Positions 1 through 6,851 of a DNA stretch of 64,000 bases are shown one piece after another; position 1 is the first letter of the stretch, and every line of letters starts with the position of its first letter. This stretch comes from Vulcanimicrobiota bacterium. GTDB taxonomy: Bacteria > Vulcanimicrobiota > Vulcanimicrobiia > Vulcanimicrobiales > Vulcanimicrobiaceae. The stretch is taken from positions 496,001-560,000 of the forward strand of contig PLWS01000002.1 in assembly GCA_003151115.1 (NCBI GenBank). Reading direction: 5' to 3'. A program made the translations under genes and the position numbers. Below the pieces are notes generated by a model. It saw nothing but the letters and a program-made list of their open reading frames with translations, was not told where the DNA came from and ran no database searches.

Positions 1-333
1 AAAACAGCGCTCGTGTTCGATGAAATCGACCTTGGGATTGGCGGCGCTACGGCCACCGCCGTCGGCGTGCGCTTGGGACGCCTCGCGCGCGAAGCGCAGG
101 TAATGTGCGTCACCCATCTCGCGCAGATCGCTGCCTGGGCCGACGAACACTACGTGCTGGAAAAAACCGAGTCGCGTGCTGCCACGACTATTTCGGTTCG
201 CAGAGTTGACAAGGATGCCGAGCGCACGAGCGAACTGGCCCGCATGCTTTCCGGCGAAACGCATGACGCGGCGCTAAAACACGCGCGAACATTATTGCGA
301 CAAACAACCGAACGGAGGTCGGCAATTGCGTAG
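1..333 (+). CDS. recN: DNA repair protein RecN, C-terminal end (partial)
   Basis: Only the last 110 codons are inside the window; the reading frame is open from base 1. The fragment begins with a Walker B segment, VFDEIDLGIGG, followed by VTHLAQIAAWADEHYVLEK, the switch-region histidine motif typical of RecN and other SMC-like ATPases. RecN is a cytoplasmic ATPase that tethers DNA ends during double-strand break repair. The stop codon overlaps the TTG start of the next gene, so the two are probably co-transcribed. The identification rests on these two motifs and their order. Confidence 0.9.
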   Translation, partial: KTALVFDEIDLGIGGATATAVGVRLGRLAREAQVMCVTHLAQIAAWADEHYVLEKTESRAATTISVRRVDKDAERTSELARMLSGETHDAALKHARTLLRQTTERRSAIA

Positions 334-796
334 CTCGCTAAACGTGTGCACTTTCGCCCTCATACTGTTCCTTGGCCTGACAGCGTCGGGACCTTCGGCA
401 GAGCGCCCAGACGTAACAAAAGCGTACAAGCTCATCACGCTTCCTTATAGCCAAGTGCAAATGAAGATTCCCGCTGGAGCGAATTTGGAACGCGAAAGAA
501 TCAATTGGGAGACCGATAGATTCGATCTCTTGTTACAGGGCGATGAATTAATCCAAATATTACTTGGTGGCGGCGCGCATGATCTGCATGGCCTACGAAA
601 GATCTGCCTCAACGGGAAGCGCGCGTGGGACTCAGGTCAATTGAATGGTGCGAGGACTGTCGTGTTAGGAAATCCTGGAATGGATAGTATGGAACTGAGT
701 TATACTGGACTTTCTCAAGTCGCGCGACGCGTGGCCGATGCCGTGATCGCTTCGGTCCGATATAATGAGGGTGGCTACTCGTGCAAAGCGAGCTAG
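326..796 (+). CDS. Small secreted protein of unknown function
   Basis: A 156-residue protein starting at TTG, with a GGAGG ribosome site at 314-318 and an overlap with the recN stop. Residues 1-25 form a Sec-type signal peptide (basic start, hydrophobic core CTFALILFLGL, then SGPSA). The mature part is a small alpha/beta-looking domain with two cysteines. I do not recognise the family. Its position behind recN is conserved only as far as this window shows, and no function is inferred beyond export to the envelope. Confidence 0.75.
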   Translation: MRSSLNVCTFALILFLGLTASGPSAERPDVTKAYKLITLPYSQVQMKIPAGANLERERINWETDRFDLLLQGDELIQILLGGGAHDLHGLRKICLNGKRAWDSGQLNGARTVVLGNPGMDSMELSYTGLSQVARRVADAVIASVRYNEGGYSCKAS

Positions 797-865
797 CGAG
801 CGGCGGTACGCTCTGGCGTAAGCTCTAAGTGAGCTCTCAGCAAATGCGGGTACACATCCAACGCA

Positions 866-1480
866 ATGGTGGAGATACGCCGAATCCCCGTCCTCGTGCT
901 CGCATTTGTCGGATTCTGCGCGGCGGTCCCAAGCGGATCCGTGGGCCAGATCTTGCAGCGGCTCGCTTCCAACCCGTCGGCGCCGAGCCAATATACCGCG
1001 AATGTTCAAGTCCGCATGCATATGCGCGGTTTCCCCTGGATTACCAAGACCGTGAGCGGCAGCGAAGTCTACAAGCATCCCGGCTTTTACCAGTTCGCTT
1101 TTAAAGACGCGCCCAAATCGCTCGACCAGCTGAGCGGTTTGGAAGAAGACCTCGCCGATCCGAAAGCATGGCCCCAACGCTATAACGTCTCGTTACTTGT
1201 TCCGGGGTCGCCCACAGTCGAGCCGGTTGTTCGGCTTGTGCCAAAAACCGTGAAGCTAGTCAAAACGCTGGACATCACAGTGGATATGGCTAGGGCGCAT
1301 ATTGACAAAGCCGTTTGGTCGCGCACCGACGGCGGCACGATTACAATGACGCAGAAATATAACACCGTTGCGTCGCGTGAGGTCGTTTCCGAACAAGATG
1401 CGGCCGTGCGCATTCCTAGCATGTCCGCGGACGTCACCGCTACGTATAGTGGCTTCAACGTCGATAGCGGTACGCACTAG
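866..1480 (+). CDS. Secreted protein, possibly LolA/LolB-like fold
   Basis: A 204-residue protein with an N-terminal signal peptide (VLVLAFVGFCAAVPSGSVG) and then a beta-rich sequence. The stretch around YTANVQVRMHMRGF and SGSEVYKHPGFYQF resembles the start of outer-membrane lipoprotein-sorting (LolA-like) or DUF2092-type proteins, where strands alternate with lipid-facing residues. That is only a fold-level guess. The ATG at 866 was chosen because it leads directly into the signal peptide. It is followed by a short repetitive stretch rather than another gene. Confidence 0.65.
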   Translation: MVEIRRIPVLVLAFVGFCAAVPSGSVGQILQRLASNPSAPSQYTANVQVRMHMRGFPWITKTVSGSEVYKHPGFYQFAFKDAPKSLDQLSGLEEDLADPKAWPQRYNVSLLVPGSPTVEPVVRLVPKTVKLVKTLDITVDMARAHIDKAVWSRTDGGTITMTQKYNTVASREVVSEQDAAVRIPSMSADVTATYSGFNVDSGTH

Positions 1481-1483
1481 CCT

Positions 1484-1562
1484 GCGGCTTTCGACTCGCT
1501 TCGCTCGCTCAAGCGTGGTTCGACTACGCGCATCGAAGATGCGCTGCTCACCATGACACCCT
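1484..1562. repeat. Imperfect palindromic intergenic repeat (REP-like)
   Basis: This spacer between convergent genes holds GC-rich, self-complementary sequence. A perfect stem GCGCATC (1528-1534) and GATGCGC (1538-1544) has a GAA loop. Just before it lie iterated CGCTTCGCTCGCTC-type bases. The stretch ends in CTCACCATGACAC, a tail commonly seen in dispersed REP-like elements. It may also end transcription of the two converging genes, although no T-run follows the stem. Confidence 0.45.
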
Positions 1563-1588
1563 TTTGATGCCGCCCTTACAACACAGGG

Positions 1589-3016
1589 TTACGGTATCTG
1601 GTGGATTTTTAGCAGGTTCGTGCCGCCGGCGCCGACCGGCATGCCGGTCGTGAAGGCAACGCAGTCGCCGTTGCTGACGAGTCCTTCCGAAAGCATGCGT
1701 TGTTCCATGATGTGCAGCAGCACGTCGATCGACGAGTAGCGCTCGATCACGAGCGACTCGATGCCCCACAGCAGCGCCAGCCGACGCGCGACTTCAGGAA
1801 GCGGCGTGAGCGCGATGATCCGGGCCTTCGGCCGGAATGCCGAGATGTGGTGCGCGGCATTGCCCGTTGTCGTGCCGGTCACGATGTAGGGTAATTGCAG
1901 TTCGGCGCTCGCTCGCGTTGCGGCTTCGGCGATCGAGGTTGCGATGTCGGGCGTTACGCCCTCCAGCCGCCGCAGCTGCAACCGTTCGTGCGGATATTGC
2001 TTTTCGACCTCGCGCGCGATCTCAGCCATCACGCGCACGGCTTCGGTAGGATAGGCGCCGAGGGCCGTTTCGCCCGAGAGCATGACGGCGTCGGTGCCGT
2101 CGAGGATCGCGTTGGCAACGTCGGTCGTCTCCGCGCGCGTGGGCCGCGGGCTTGAAGTCATCGACTCGAGCATCTGCGTGGCCGTTACGACGGGCTTGCT
2201 CGCGCGGTTGCAGCGCGCGATCAGGTCTTTCTGCACCATCGGGACGCGCTCAAGCGGGATTTCGATTCCTAAATCGCCACGCGCGACCATGATGCCGTCG
2301 GCGTGCGCGATAATGTTTTCGATATCTTCGAGCGCCTCGTGTTTTTCGATTTTGGCGAGCACGCGCGTCGTCTTCTTGCGTTCGGCGATGAACGTCTTGA
2401 CGCGCGCAATATCTTCGGCCGTGCGCACGAAAGAAACGGCCACATAGTCGACGTCTTTTTCCAGTCCGAAAGCCAAATATTCGAGGTCGCGTTCGGAGAC
2501 GGCTGAGAGATTGAGAGAGCCATCGGGATAGTTGATGCCTTGCGAGGGACGCAAGTCGCCGCTGGCTTCGACCGTCGTGTGGATCTCCGTCGCGTTCTTG
2601 TCCATGATGCGCAGCACGATCGCGCCGTCTTGCAGATAGATGCGTTTGTCCACGGCGACATCGGCCGGAAGATGGCGGTAGGTGACCGAGACACGCTGCG
2701 AATTTCCCGGCACGTCTTCGGTCGTGAGTGTAAATGGTGCGCCGCGCTCGAGATGCACCGAAGGCGCATCGCCGAGTTTGCCGGTCCTCACCTTGGGCCC
2801 GGGCAGATCTTGTAGGACCGCGATGTGGGTTTCCAGCTCGTCGGCGATCTTGCGAATCGCATCGATGGTCTTGCCGTGTCCGGCCGGTTCGCCATGCGAG
2901 AAATTCAAGCGGAAGACGTTGGCGCCCGACAGGACGAGCGAGCGAATGATTTCCGGATCGCTTGAGGCGGGACCGATCGTCGCGACGATCTTGGTGCGTT
3001 TTTGGATCGTTTCCAT
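1589..3016 (-). CDS. pyk: Pyruvate kinase
   Basis: A 475-residue enzyme catalysing the last step of glycolysis, transferring phosphate from phosphoenolpyruvate to ADP. The N-terminus KRTKIVATIGPAS is the standard pyruvate kinase start. NFSHG lies at 38-42, AKIEKHEAL with the catalytic lysine at 221-229, the metal-binding MVARGDLGIE at 243-252, and the nucleotide-site stretch from TRAETTDVANAIL to MLSGETA at 293-318. The ATG at 3016 was preferred over a longer open frame reaching 3205, because the extra 63 residues are low-complexity and precede the conserved start. Length is normal for a bacterial enzyme without an extra C-terminal domain. Confidence 0.95.
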   Translation of the reverse strand: METIQKRTKIVATIGPASSDPEIIRSLVLSGANVFRLNFSHGEPAGHGKTIDAIRKIADELETHIAVLQDLPGPKVRTGKLGDAPSVHLERGAPFTLTTEDVPGNSQRVSVTYRHLPADVAVDKRIYLQDGAIVLRIMDKNATEIHTTVEASGDLRPSQGINYPDGSLNLSAVSERDLEYLAFGLEKDVDYVAVSFVRTAEDIARVKTFIAERKKTTRVLAKIEKHEALEDIENIIAHADGIMVARGDLGIEIPLERVPMVQKDLIARCNRASKPVVTATQMLESMTSSPRPTRAETTDVANAILDGTDAVMLSGETALGAYPTEAVRVMAEIAREVEKQYPHERLQLRRLEGVTPDIATSIAEAATRASAELQLPYIVTGTTTGNAAHHISAFRPKARIIALTPLPEVARRLALLWGIESLVIERYSSIDVLLHIMEQRMLSEGLVSNGDCVAFTTGMPVGAGGTNLLKIHQIP

Positions 3017-3087
3017 CGGCAAGTACCGCGCTTGCGAGGCCCGCTCTGGAGGCTCCTGCGCCGAGGTGGGCGCATTAGTTTCCAATC

Positions 3088-4437
3088 GTGCCGCGCGACG
3101 ACAACGATCGCCGTCACCCGCAGCGATTGACGACGAGTTTTGTCGCCTCGTTATTTCTGCATGCCCTCGCCGCGTTTTTGCTGTTTTCGCTGGCGACCTC
3201 GTCATCGGAGCAGGCCTCTTCGGAATCCGTGCAAGGCGCGCAGATCGTCACCGTCACGAGCCAGGCCGTTCCTAAGACGGTTGCGGTCGCCGCCCCGCAT
3301 GCGGCGCCGCCCGTTCCGCATTCGCGGACCGCGCCGCAGCAGGCCGCCGCGCAGCCCCGCTCGGCGCCGCCGCATCCGCGCATTCATCACGAGCTCTCAA
3401 AGTTCGCGCCGACCGCACCGCCCAATCCAACGCCCGCGCCGGAGGCCTCGGCTGCCCCCAACCCGCAGCCCACGCAGCCCGAAATCGCGCTGACGCCGCT
3501 GCCCATTGTCGCCGCCGTCCCAACGAGCGTTCCGGCGCGAGTCGTCGCGGCGACCATTCATGCTCCGCCCACCGCGCCGCCGACGCAAGCCCCGACCGCT
3601 GCGCCAACCGCGCGGCCTATTCCGAAGATCGAGCAGCCGAAGGCGCCGGAGGCAACCTTTGCTCCGCTGATCGCACGGGCTACCCCGCAAGCCGTCGTGA
3701 CGCCCGGATTAACGGCGCAGGTGCAGATCCGCAAGCCGGCGCCGGGCGTGCCTAGCCCCGGACCAACGCGTCTGCCGCAGCCGTCGGTTTCGCATGGCGG
3801 CGCTGCAAGCCCGGGACCCAAAACTGTCGGTTCGCCGGGACCAAAGGGCATCGCGCCCGTCAAATCGAGCGCGCCCGCCAAGCCGATTCAAACGGTTCCA
3901 TCCACGCCGCGGCCGGCGGCCGCTCAAGGAAAACCGAGCTCGAAAGCGTCCCGCAATTTGAATCAACGGCTACGCAACATATTGCCGACGCCCGGCCCGT
4001 ATGTGATCGCGACGCCGCGCATGTACAAGGCCGACGTCAGCAGCCTCAGGCCGGTTGAACCAACGCCTCCGCCGGCCGTCCTGGCACTCACGAAATATAT
4101 TTACACGGAGAACGTTGGCGGGAACTGGAAAATCTGGCCGCTGGGATCGGCGCCTGAAGAGCGCACGATAAAAATGTATGTGACGTCGGTCCGGCACGTC
4201 GCCGGCGTGACGATGTGCACGGGATGGGTGGTCCGCCAGCCGATCGCCGGCAAGGATCCGTGGATCGTCGAACCCGACCAGACCTTTCCGTGCGGCGGCC
4301 ATCTGGTGCCGTACACGCCCCCAGCCCCGCTCCGCCGTAGGGAACTCTGTCTAGCGAACCTGGTGCCGGGCGAGCGATTAACCATGCCAAAAGCGAGGCC
4401 GGCATCAGGTGAGTATTATCCACAGCTTGCTTCTTGA
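3088..4437 (+). CDS. TonB-like proline/alanine-rich membrane-anchored protein
   Basis: A 449-residue protein with one transmembrane segment near residues 16-38 (SFVASLFLHALAAFLLFSLA), as in TonB-type energy transducers. A long proline/alanine/threonine-rich linker covers about 70-330, and a small globular C-terminus about 335-449 contains three cysteines. The linker could span the periplasm. The C-terminus lacks a clear TonB YP motif, so coupling to outer-membrane receptors is only a possibility. It starts at GTG, divergent from pyk with 71 bases between. Its stop codon overlaps the -35 element of the next promoter. Confidence 0.6.
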   Translation: MPRDDNDRRHPQRLTTSFVASLFLHALAAFLLFSLATSSSEQASSESVQGAQIVTVTSQAVPKTVAVAAPHAAPPVPHSRTAPQQAAAQPRSAPPHPRIHHELSKFAPTAPPNPTPAPEASAAPNPQPTQPEIALTPLPIVAAVPTSVPARVVAATIHAPPTAPPTQAPTAAPTARPIPKIEQPKAPEATFAPLIARATPQAVVTPGLTAQVQIRKPAPGVPSPGPTRLPQPSVSHGGAASPGPKTVGSPGPKGIAPVKSSAPAKPIQTVPSTPRPAAAQGKPSSKASRNLNQRLRNILPTPGPYVIATPRMYKADVSSLRPVEPTPPPAVLALTKYIYTENVGGNWKIWPLGSAPEERTIKMYVTSVRHVAGVTMCTGWVVRQPIAGKDPWIVEPDQTFPCGGHLVPYTPPAPLRRRELCLANLVPGERLTMPKARPASGEYYPQLAS

Positions 4438-4462
4438 AACCCGACATTTGTCGGCGTACAAT
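4434..4462 (+). promoter_or_regulatory. Strong sigma70-type promoter with palindrome in the spacer
   Basis: TTGAAA (4434-4439), a 17-base spacer and TACAAT (4457-4462) give a near-consensus housekeeping promoter with a predicted start near 4469. The spacer contains the perfect inverted repeat CCGACATTTGTCGG (4441-4454), placed where a bound repressor would block RNA polymerase. A perfect DnaA-box sequence, TTATCCACA, lies at 4416-4424 just upstream. The promoter points toward the hairpin-rich stretch and the rimP operon. Confidence 0.7.
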
Positions 4463-4466
4463 CAAG

Positions 4467-4640
4467 CTGTCTCAACGAGACAGAAGACAAGGAGGGCGGT
4501 TGGAACCGCAAGATCCACCGGGCAGTAGAGCCCGCGGAGCACGCAAGATTTAAAGAGCGCTAGACGAGCGCCCAGCGGCAACCGGACGTAGACCGGAAAA
4601 AGAGCGTGCTCGTACCGCGCAAGCGATAAAGTAGGTCAGA
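4467..4640 (+). ncRNA. Candidate structured leader or small RNA upstream of rimP
   Basis: A non-coding stretch starting at the predicted transcription start. It can form consecutive stems: CTGTCTC/GAGACAG (4467-4483), GCGGTT/AACCGC (4496-4509), and CGGGC/GCCCG around an AGTAGA loop (4519-4534). An 8-base closing stem GAGCACGC (4537-4544) with GCGTGCTC (4604-4611) encloses the small hairpins GCGCT/AGCGC (4557-4571) and CCGG/CCGG (4582-4596). I could not match it to RNase P, 6S, tmRNA, SRP RNA or tRNA. It may be a 5' leader or a separate RNA. This is a pairing-based call only. Confidence 0.45.
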
Positions 4641-4664
4641 GCGAGGGGCCCGCCCCACCTGGGG

Positions 4665-4694
4665 TTGCGGCCCGTCGCATTTTTCGGGTATGCT
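4665..4694 (+). promoter_or_regulatory. Possible secondary promoter for rimP
   Basis: TTGCGG (4665-4670), an 18-base spacer and TATGCT (4689-4694) form a weaker sigma70-like promoter about 60 bases before the rimP start. It overlaps a GC hairpin (GGGCC at 4646-4650 with GGCCC at 4669-4673) followed by five T residues at 4680-4684, which could act as an attenuator for the upstream transcript. Confidence 0.35.
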
Positions 4695-4754
4695 ACTCCG
4701 TGGTAGGTCAAAGCGTGGGCAGGTCCCGCGCTTCGTTGTTCTTTGGGGGTCTTT

Positions 4755-5258
4755 GTGGAGAGGTCGTTGGCAGGCGAATTCGGGCGCGCGGTTGAGGAGA
4801 TTGCGCGCGACGATCGTTTTGCCGGCGTGGAGATCGTGCAGTCCAGTACGCGAGGTTCCGGAGACAAAAGCGTGCTGAGCGTGACGATCGATCGCGAAGG
4901 CGGCGTCGACGTGAAAACGTGCGAGCGCATCGCATCTGCGATAAATCACCGCCTGCAAACTTTTGAAGAAGCCTACCGGCTCGAAGTCGAGTCCGCCGGC
5001 TTGAACCGGCCCCTGACCAAGCCCGGAGACTACACCCGTTTTGCGGGCCGCGAGGCTAAGATCACAACGTCGCTGCTCGTGCGCGGAACCAAGACGCATC
5101 GCGGCGTCTTGCAAGGCGTTCGCGGAACCGCGGTGATTCTGCAAACGGAAAGCGGCGAGTTGCCGCTGCCGATCGAGACCATAAGAACCGCAAATCTAGA
5201 ATACGACGTGCGCGCAGATTTGAAGCGCGCAAAGGACAAAAAAAGACAGCATGCCTGA
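4755..5258 (+). CDS. rimP: Ribosome maturation factor RimP
   Basis: A 167-residue protein needed for late assembly of the 30S ribosomal subunit. The N-terminal domain carries the family pattern VEIVQSSTRGSGD, VTIDREGGVDVKTCERI and YRLEVESAGLNRPLT, and the C-terminal half forms the small SH3-like domain. The GTG at 4755 was chosen because a GGGGG ribosome site sits 5-9 bases upstream. An in-frame TTG at 4743 lies before that site. It is the first gene of the classic rimP-nusA-ylxR-infB-rbfA-truB order and overlaps nusA by 8 bases. Confidence 0.92.
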   Translation: MERSLAGEFGRAVEEIARDDRFAGVEIVQSSTRGSGDKSVLSVTIDREGGVDVKTCERIASAINHRLQTFEEAYRLEVESAGLNRPLTKPGDYTRFAGREAKITTSLLVRGTKTHRGVLQGVRGTAVILQTESGELPLPIETIRTANLEYDVRADLKRAKDKKRQHA

Positions 5259-6456
5259 ACAAATGACCGAAGAGAACCTCCTAGACGTTCTGCAATACAT
5301 CTCGCGCGAACGCAACATTCCGTTCGAGATGTTGATTGAAGCGCTGGAAGCGGCGCTCTTGACCGCTTACAAACGGCACTTCGGAAGCGAGGCGAACGCG
5401 ATCGTCTCCGTCGACCGGCAGACCGGCGAATACAAAGTCTTTCACCGCCGGATCGTGGCCGAAGAAATCACCGATCCGAAGTTGGAGATTACGCCCAAAG
5501 AGGCGGGGCCGCAGTATCAGCCCGGCGATTACTTCGACGAAGAGGTTACGCCCAAAGATTTCGGCCGCATTGCCGCGCAGACCGCCAAGCAAGTCATCGT
5601 TCAGCGCATCCGCGAAGCCGAGCGCGACACCGTTTACAACAAGTACGCGGCCAAGCTCAACGACATCGTCACCGGTACCGTCCAGCGGTTCGAACAGCGC
5701 AACATGTACGTGCTGCTCGACGGCAAGGACGAAGCCATGCTGCCGCTCTCGGAACAAGTCCCGCGCGAAAATTTCCGCATCAACGATTTCATCCGCGCCT
5801 ATGTTTTGGACGTGCGCAAATCTCCCAAAGGTCCGAGCGTGATCCTGTCGCGTTCGGCCGAGGGCCTGGTGCAGCGACTGCTCGAGTTCAACGTCCCCGA
5901 AGTCGAGGACGGTACGGTCGAGATTATGGCGATTGCGCGCGAGCCGGGCAGCCGCACTAAAGTCGCGGTGCGCAGCAACCGCACCGAAGTCGATCCGATC
6001 GGCGCGTGTCTGGGACCAAAGTCCAGCCGCATCGCGAACGTTTCCGACGAACTGCGCGGCGAGAAAATCGACGTCATCAAATGGGATCCGGATCAAACGA
6101 CGCTGATCATGAATGCGCTCGCGCCGGCCAAAGTGCTGAGCGTCGAGCTCTTCGAAGACGACGGCGTTGCGCTGGTGATCGTGCCGGATTATCAGCTCTC
6201 GTTGGCGATCGGCAAGGAAGGCCAAAACGTCCGGCTGGCGGCGCAGATGACCGGCTGGCGTTTGGACATTACGAGCGAGACCGAAGCGGCGGAGGCGCGC
6301 GAACGCTACCTGGCCGAGCGGGCCGAACGGCAAGCCGAAGTGCCGGCAGCCGCGGAAGCCGGCGAAGCAGTCGAGGAGGGCGAGGAGCTGCCCGCGATCG
6401 ACGAAGACCTCATCCGCAAGCTCGAGGAGTTCAAGCGCGAGCGGCTGAGCGAGTAG
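5251..6456 (+). CDS. nusA: Transcription termination/antitermination factor NusA
   Basis: A 401-residue RNA polymerase accessory factor controlling pausing, termination and antitermination. The N-terminal polymerase-binding domain covers about 1-125, S1 about 135-200 ([17 protein letters not shown]), and two KH domains about 205-345, with [11 protein letters not shown] in KH1 and [13 protein letters not shown] in KH2. A short acidic tail rich in Glu and Ala ends the protein. It lacks the C-terminal acidic repeats of E. coli NusA, which is usual outside gammaproteobacteria. Confidence 0.95.
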   Translation: MPEQMTEENLLDVLQYISRERNIPFEMLIEALEAALLTAYKRHFGSEANAIVSVDRQTGEYKVFHRRIVAEEITDPKLEITPKEAGPQYQPGDYFDEEVTPKDFGRIAAQTAKQVIVQRIREAERDTVYNKYAAKLNDIVTGTVQRFEQRNMYVLLDGKDEAMLPLSEQVPRENFRINDFIRAYVLDVRKSPKGPSVILSRSAEGLVQRLLEFNVPEVEDGTVEIMAIAREPGSRTKVAVRSNRTEVDPIGACLGPKSSRIANVSDELRGEKIDVIKWDPDQTTLIMNALAPAKVLSVELFEDDGVALVIVPDYQLSLAIGKEGQNVRLAAQMTGWRLDITSETEAAEARERYLAERAERQAEVPAAAEAGEAVEEGEELPAIDEDLIRKLEEFKRERLSE

Positions 6457-6463
6457 GCGGCCT

Positions 6464-6718
6464 TTGAGCGACCATGTCCCGGTGCGGCAATGCGCCGGCT
6501 GCCGCGAGCGCCGGCCTCAGGCTTCCCTGCGTCGCTTCGTCCGGACCGGGCCGCGGGAGTGGCGTCCGGACGCGGCCAAGCGGCTATCGGGGCGCGGAAC
6601 CTACCTGTGCGCCTCCCCGGAGTGCCTCAAGGCGGCCGAGAAGAACCGCCGCTATCCGGGGCTTGCATCTGCGGCCGCCGAAGATGGGTTTCAACAAGGT
6701 TCGAGTTCTGTGAAATGA
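6464..6718 (+). CDS. ylxR: YlxR family RNA-binding protein
   Basis: An 84-residue protein starting at TTG seven bases after nusA. The opening VPVRQCAGCRERRPQASLRRFVR matches the DUF448/YlxR signature, with CAGC as the CxxC pair and a later cysteine pattern GTYLCASPECLKAA. YlxR-type proteins sit almost invariably between nusA and infB and are thought to act as nucleoid- or RNA-binding regulators. Synteny and motif agree. Confidence 0.9.
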   Translation: MSDHVPVRQCAGCRERRPQASLRRFVRTGPREWRPDAAKRLSGRGTYLCASPECLKAAEKNRRYPGLASAAAEDGFQQGSSSVK

Positions 6719-6740
6719 TGATGCTTAACCACTATGATTA

Positions 6741-6851
6741 GGCGCGCCGGGCGCGCCTCCAAGGAGCGTAGCATGAGGTGAGGACGGCGCAGGCGTCCTC
6801 GGCTTACGTTCCGAGGTACACATACACGCCTGCGAACGTGAAAGGCAAACT
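6741..6851 (+). promoter_or_regulatory. infB leader with overlapping, mutually exclusive hairpins
   Basis: The 133-base gap before infB contains a hairpin of two GGCGCGCC words (6741-6757) and then three successive stems that share bases. Stem A is GAGGACG/CGTCCTC (6780-6800). Stem B is CCTCGG/CCGAGG (6797-6816). Stem C is TTACGTTC/GAACGTGA (6804-6841, one G-U pair). A and B share CCTC; B and C share a base. Stem C ends just before the AAGG ribosome site at 6842-6845. The layout suggests attenuation or translational control of IF-2. Confidence 0.45.

Noticed and set aside
4467-4640. tRNA, RNase P, tmRNA or 6S RNA
   Set aside because: No T-loop GTTCGA word, no GAGGAAAGTCC core and no other conserved core of these RNAs is present.
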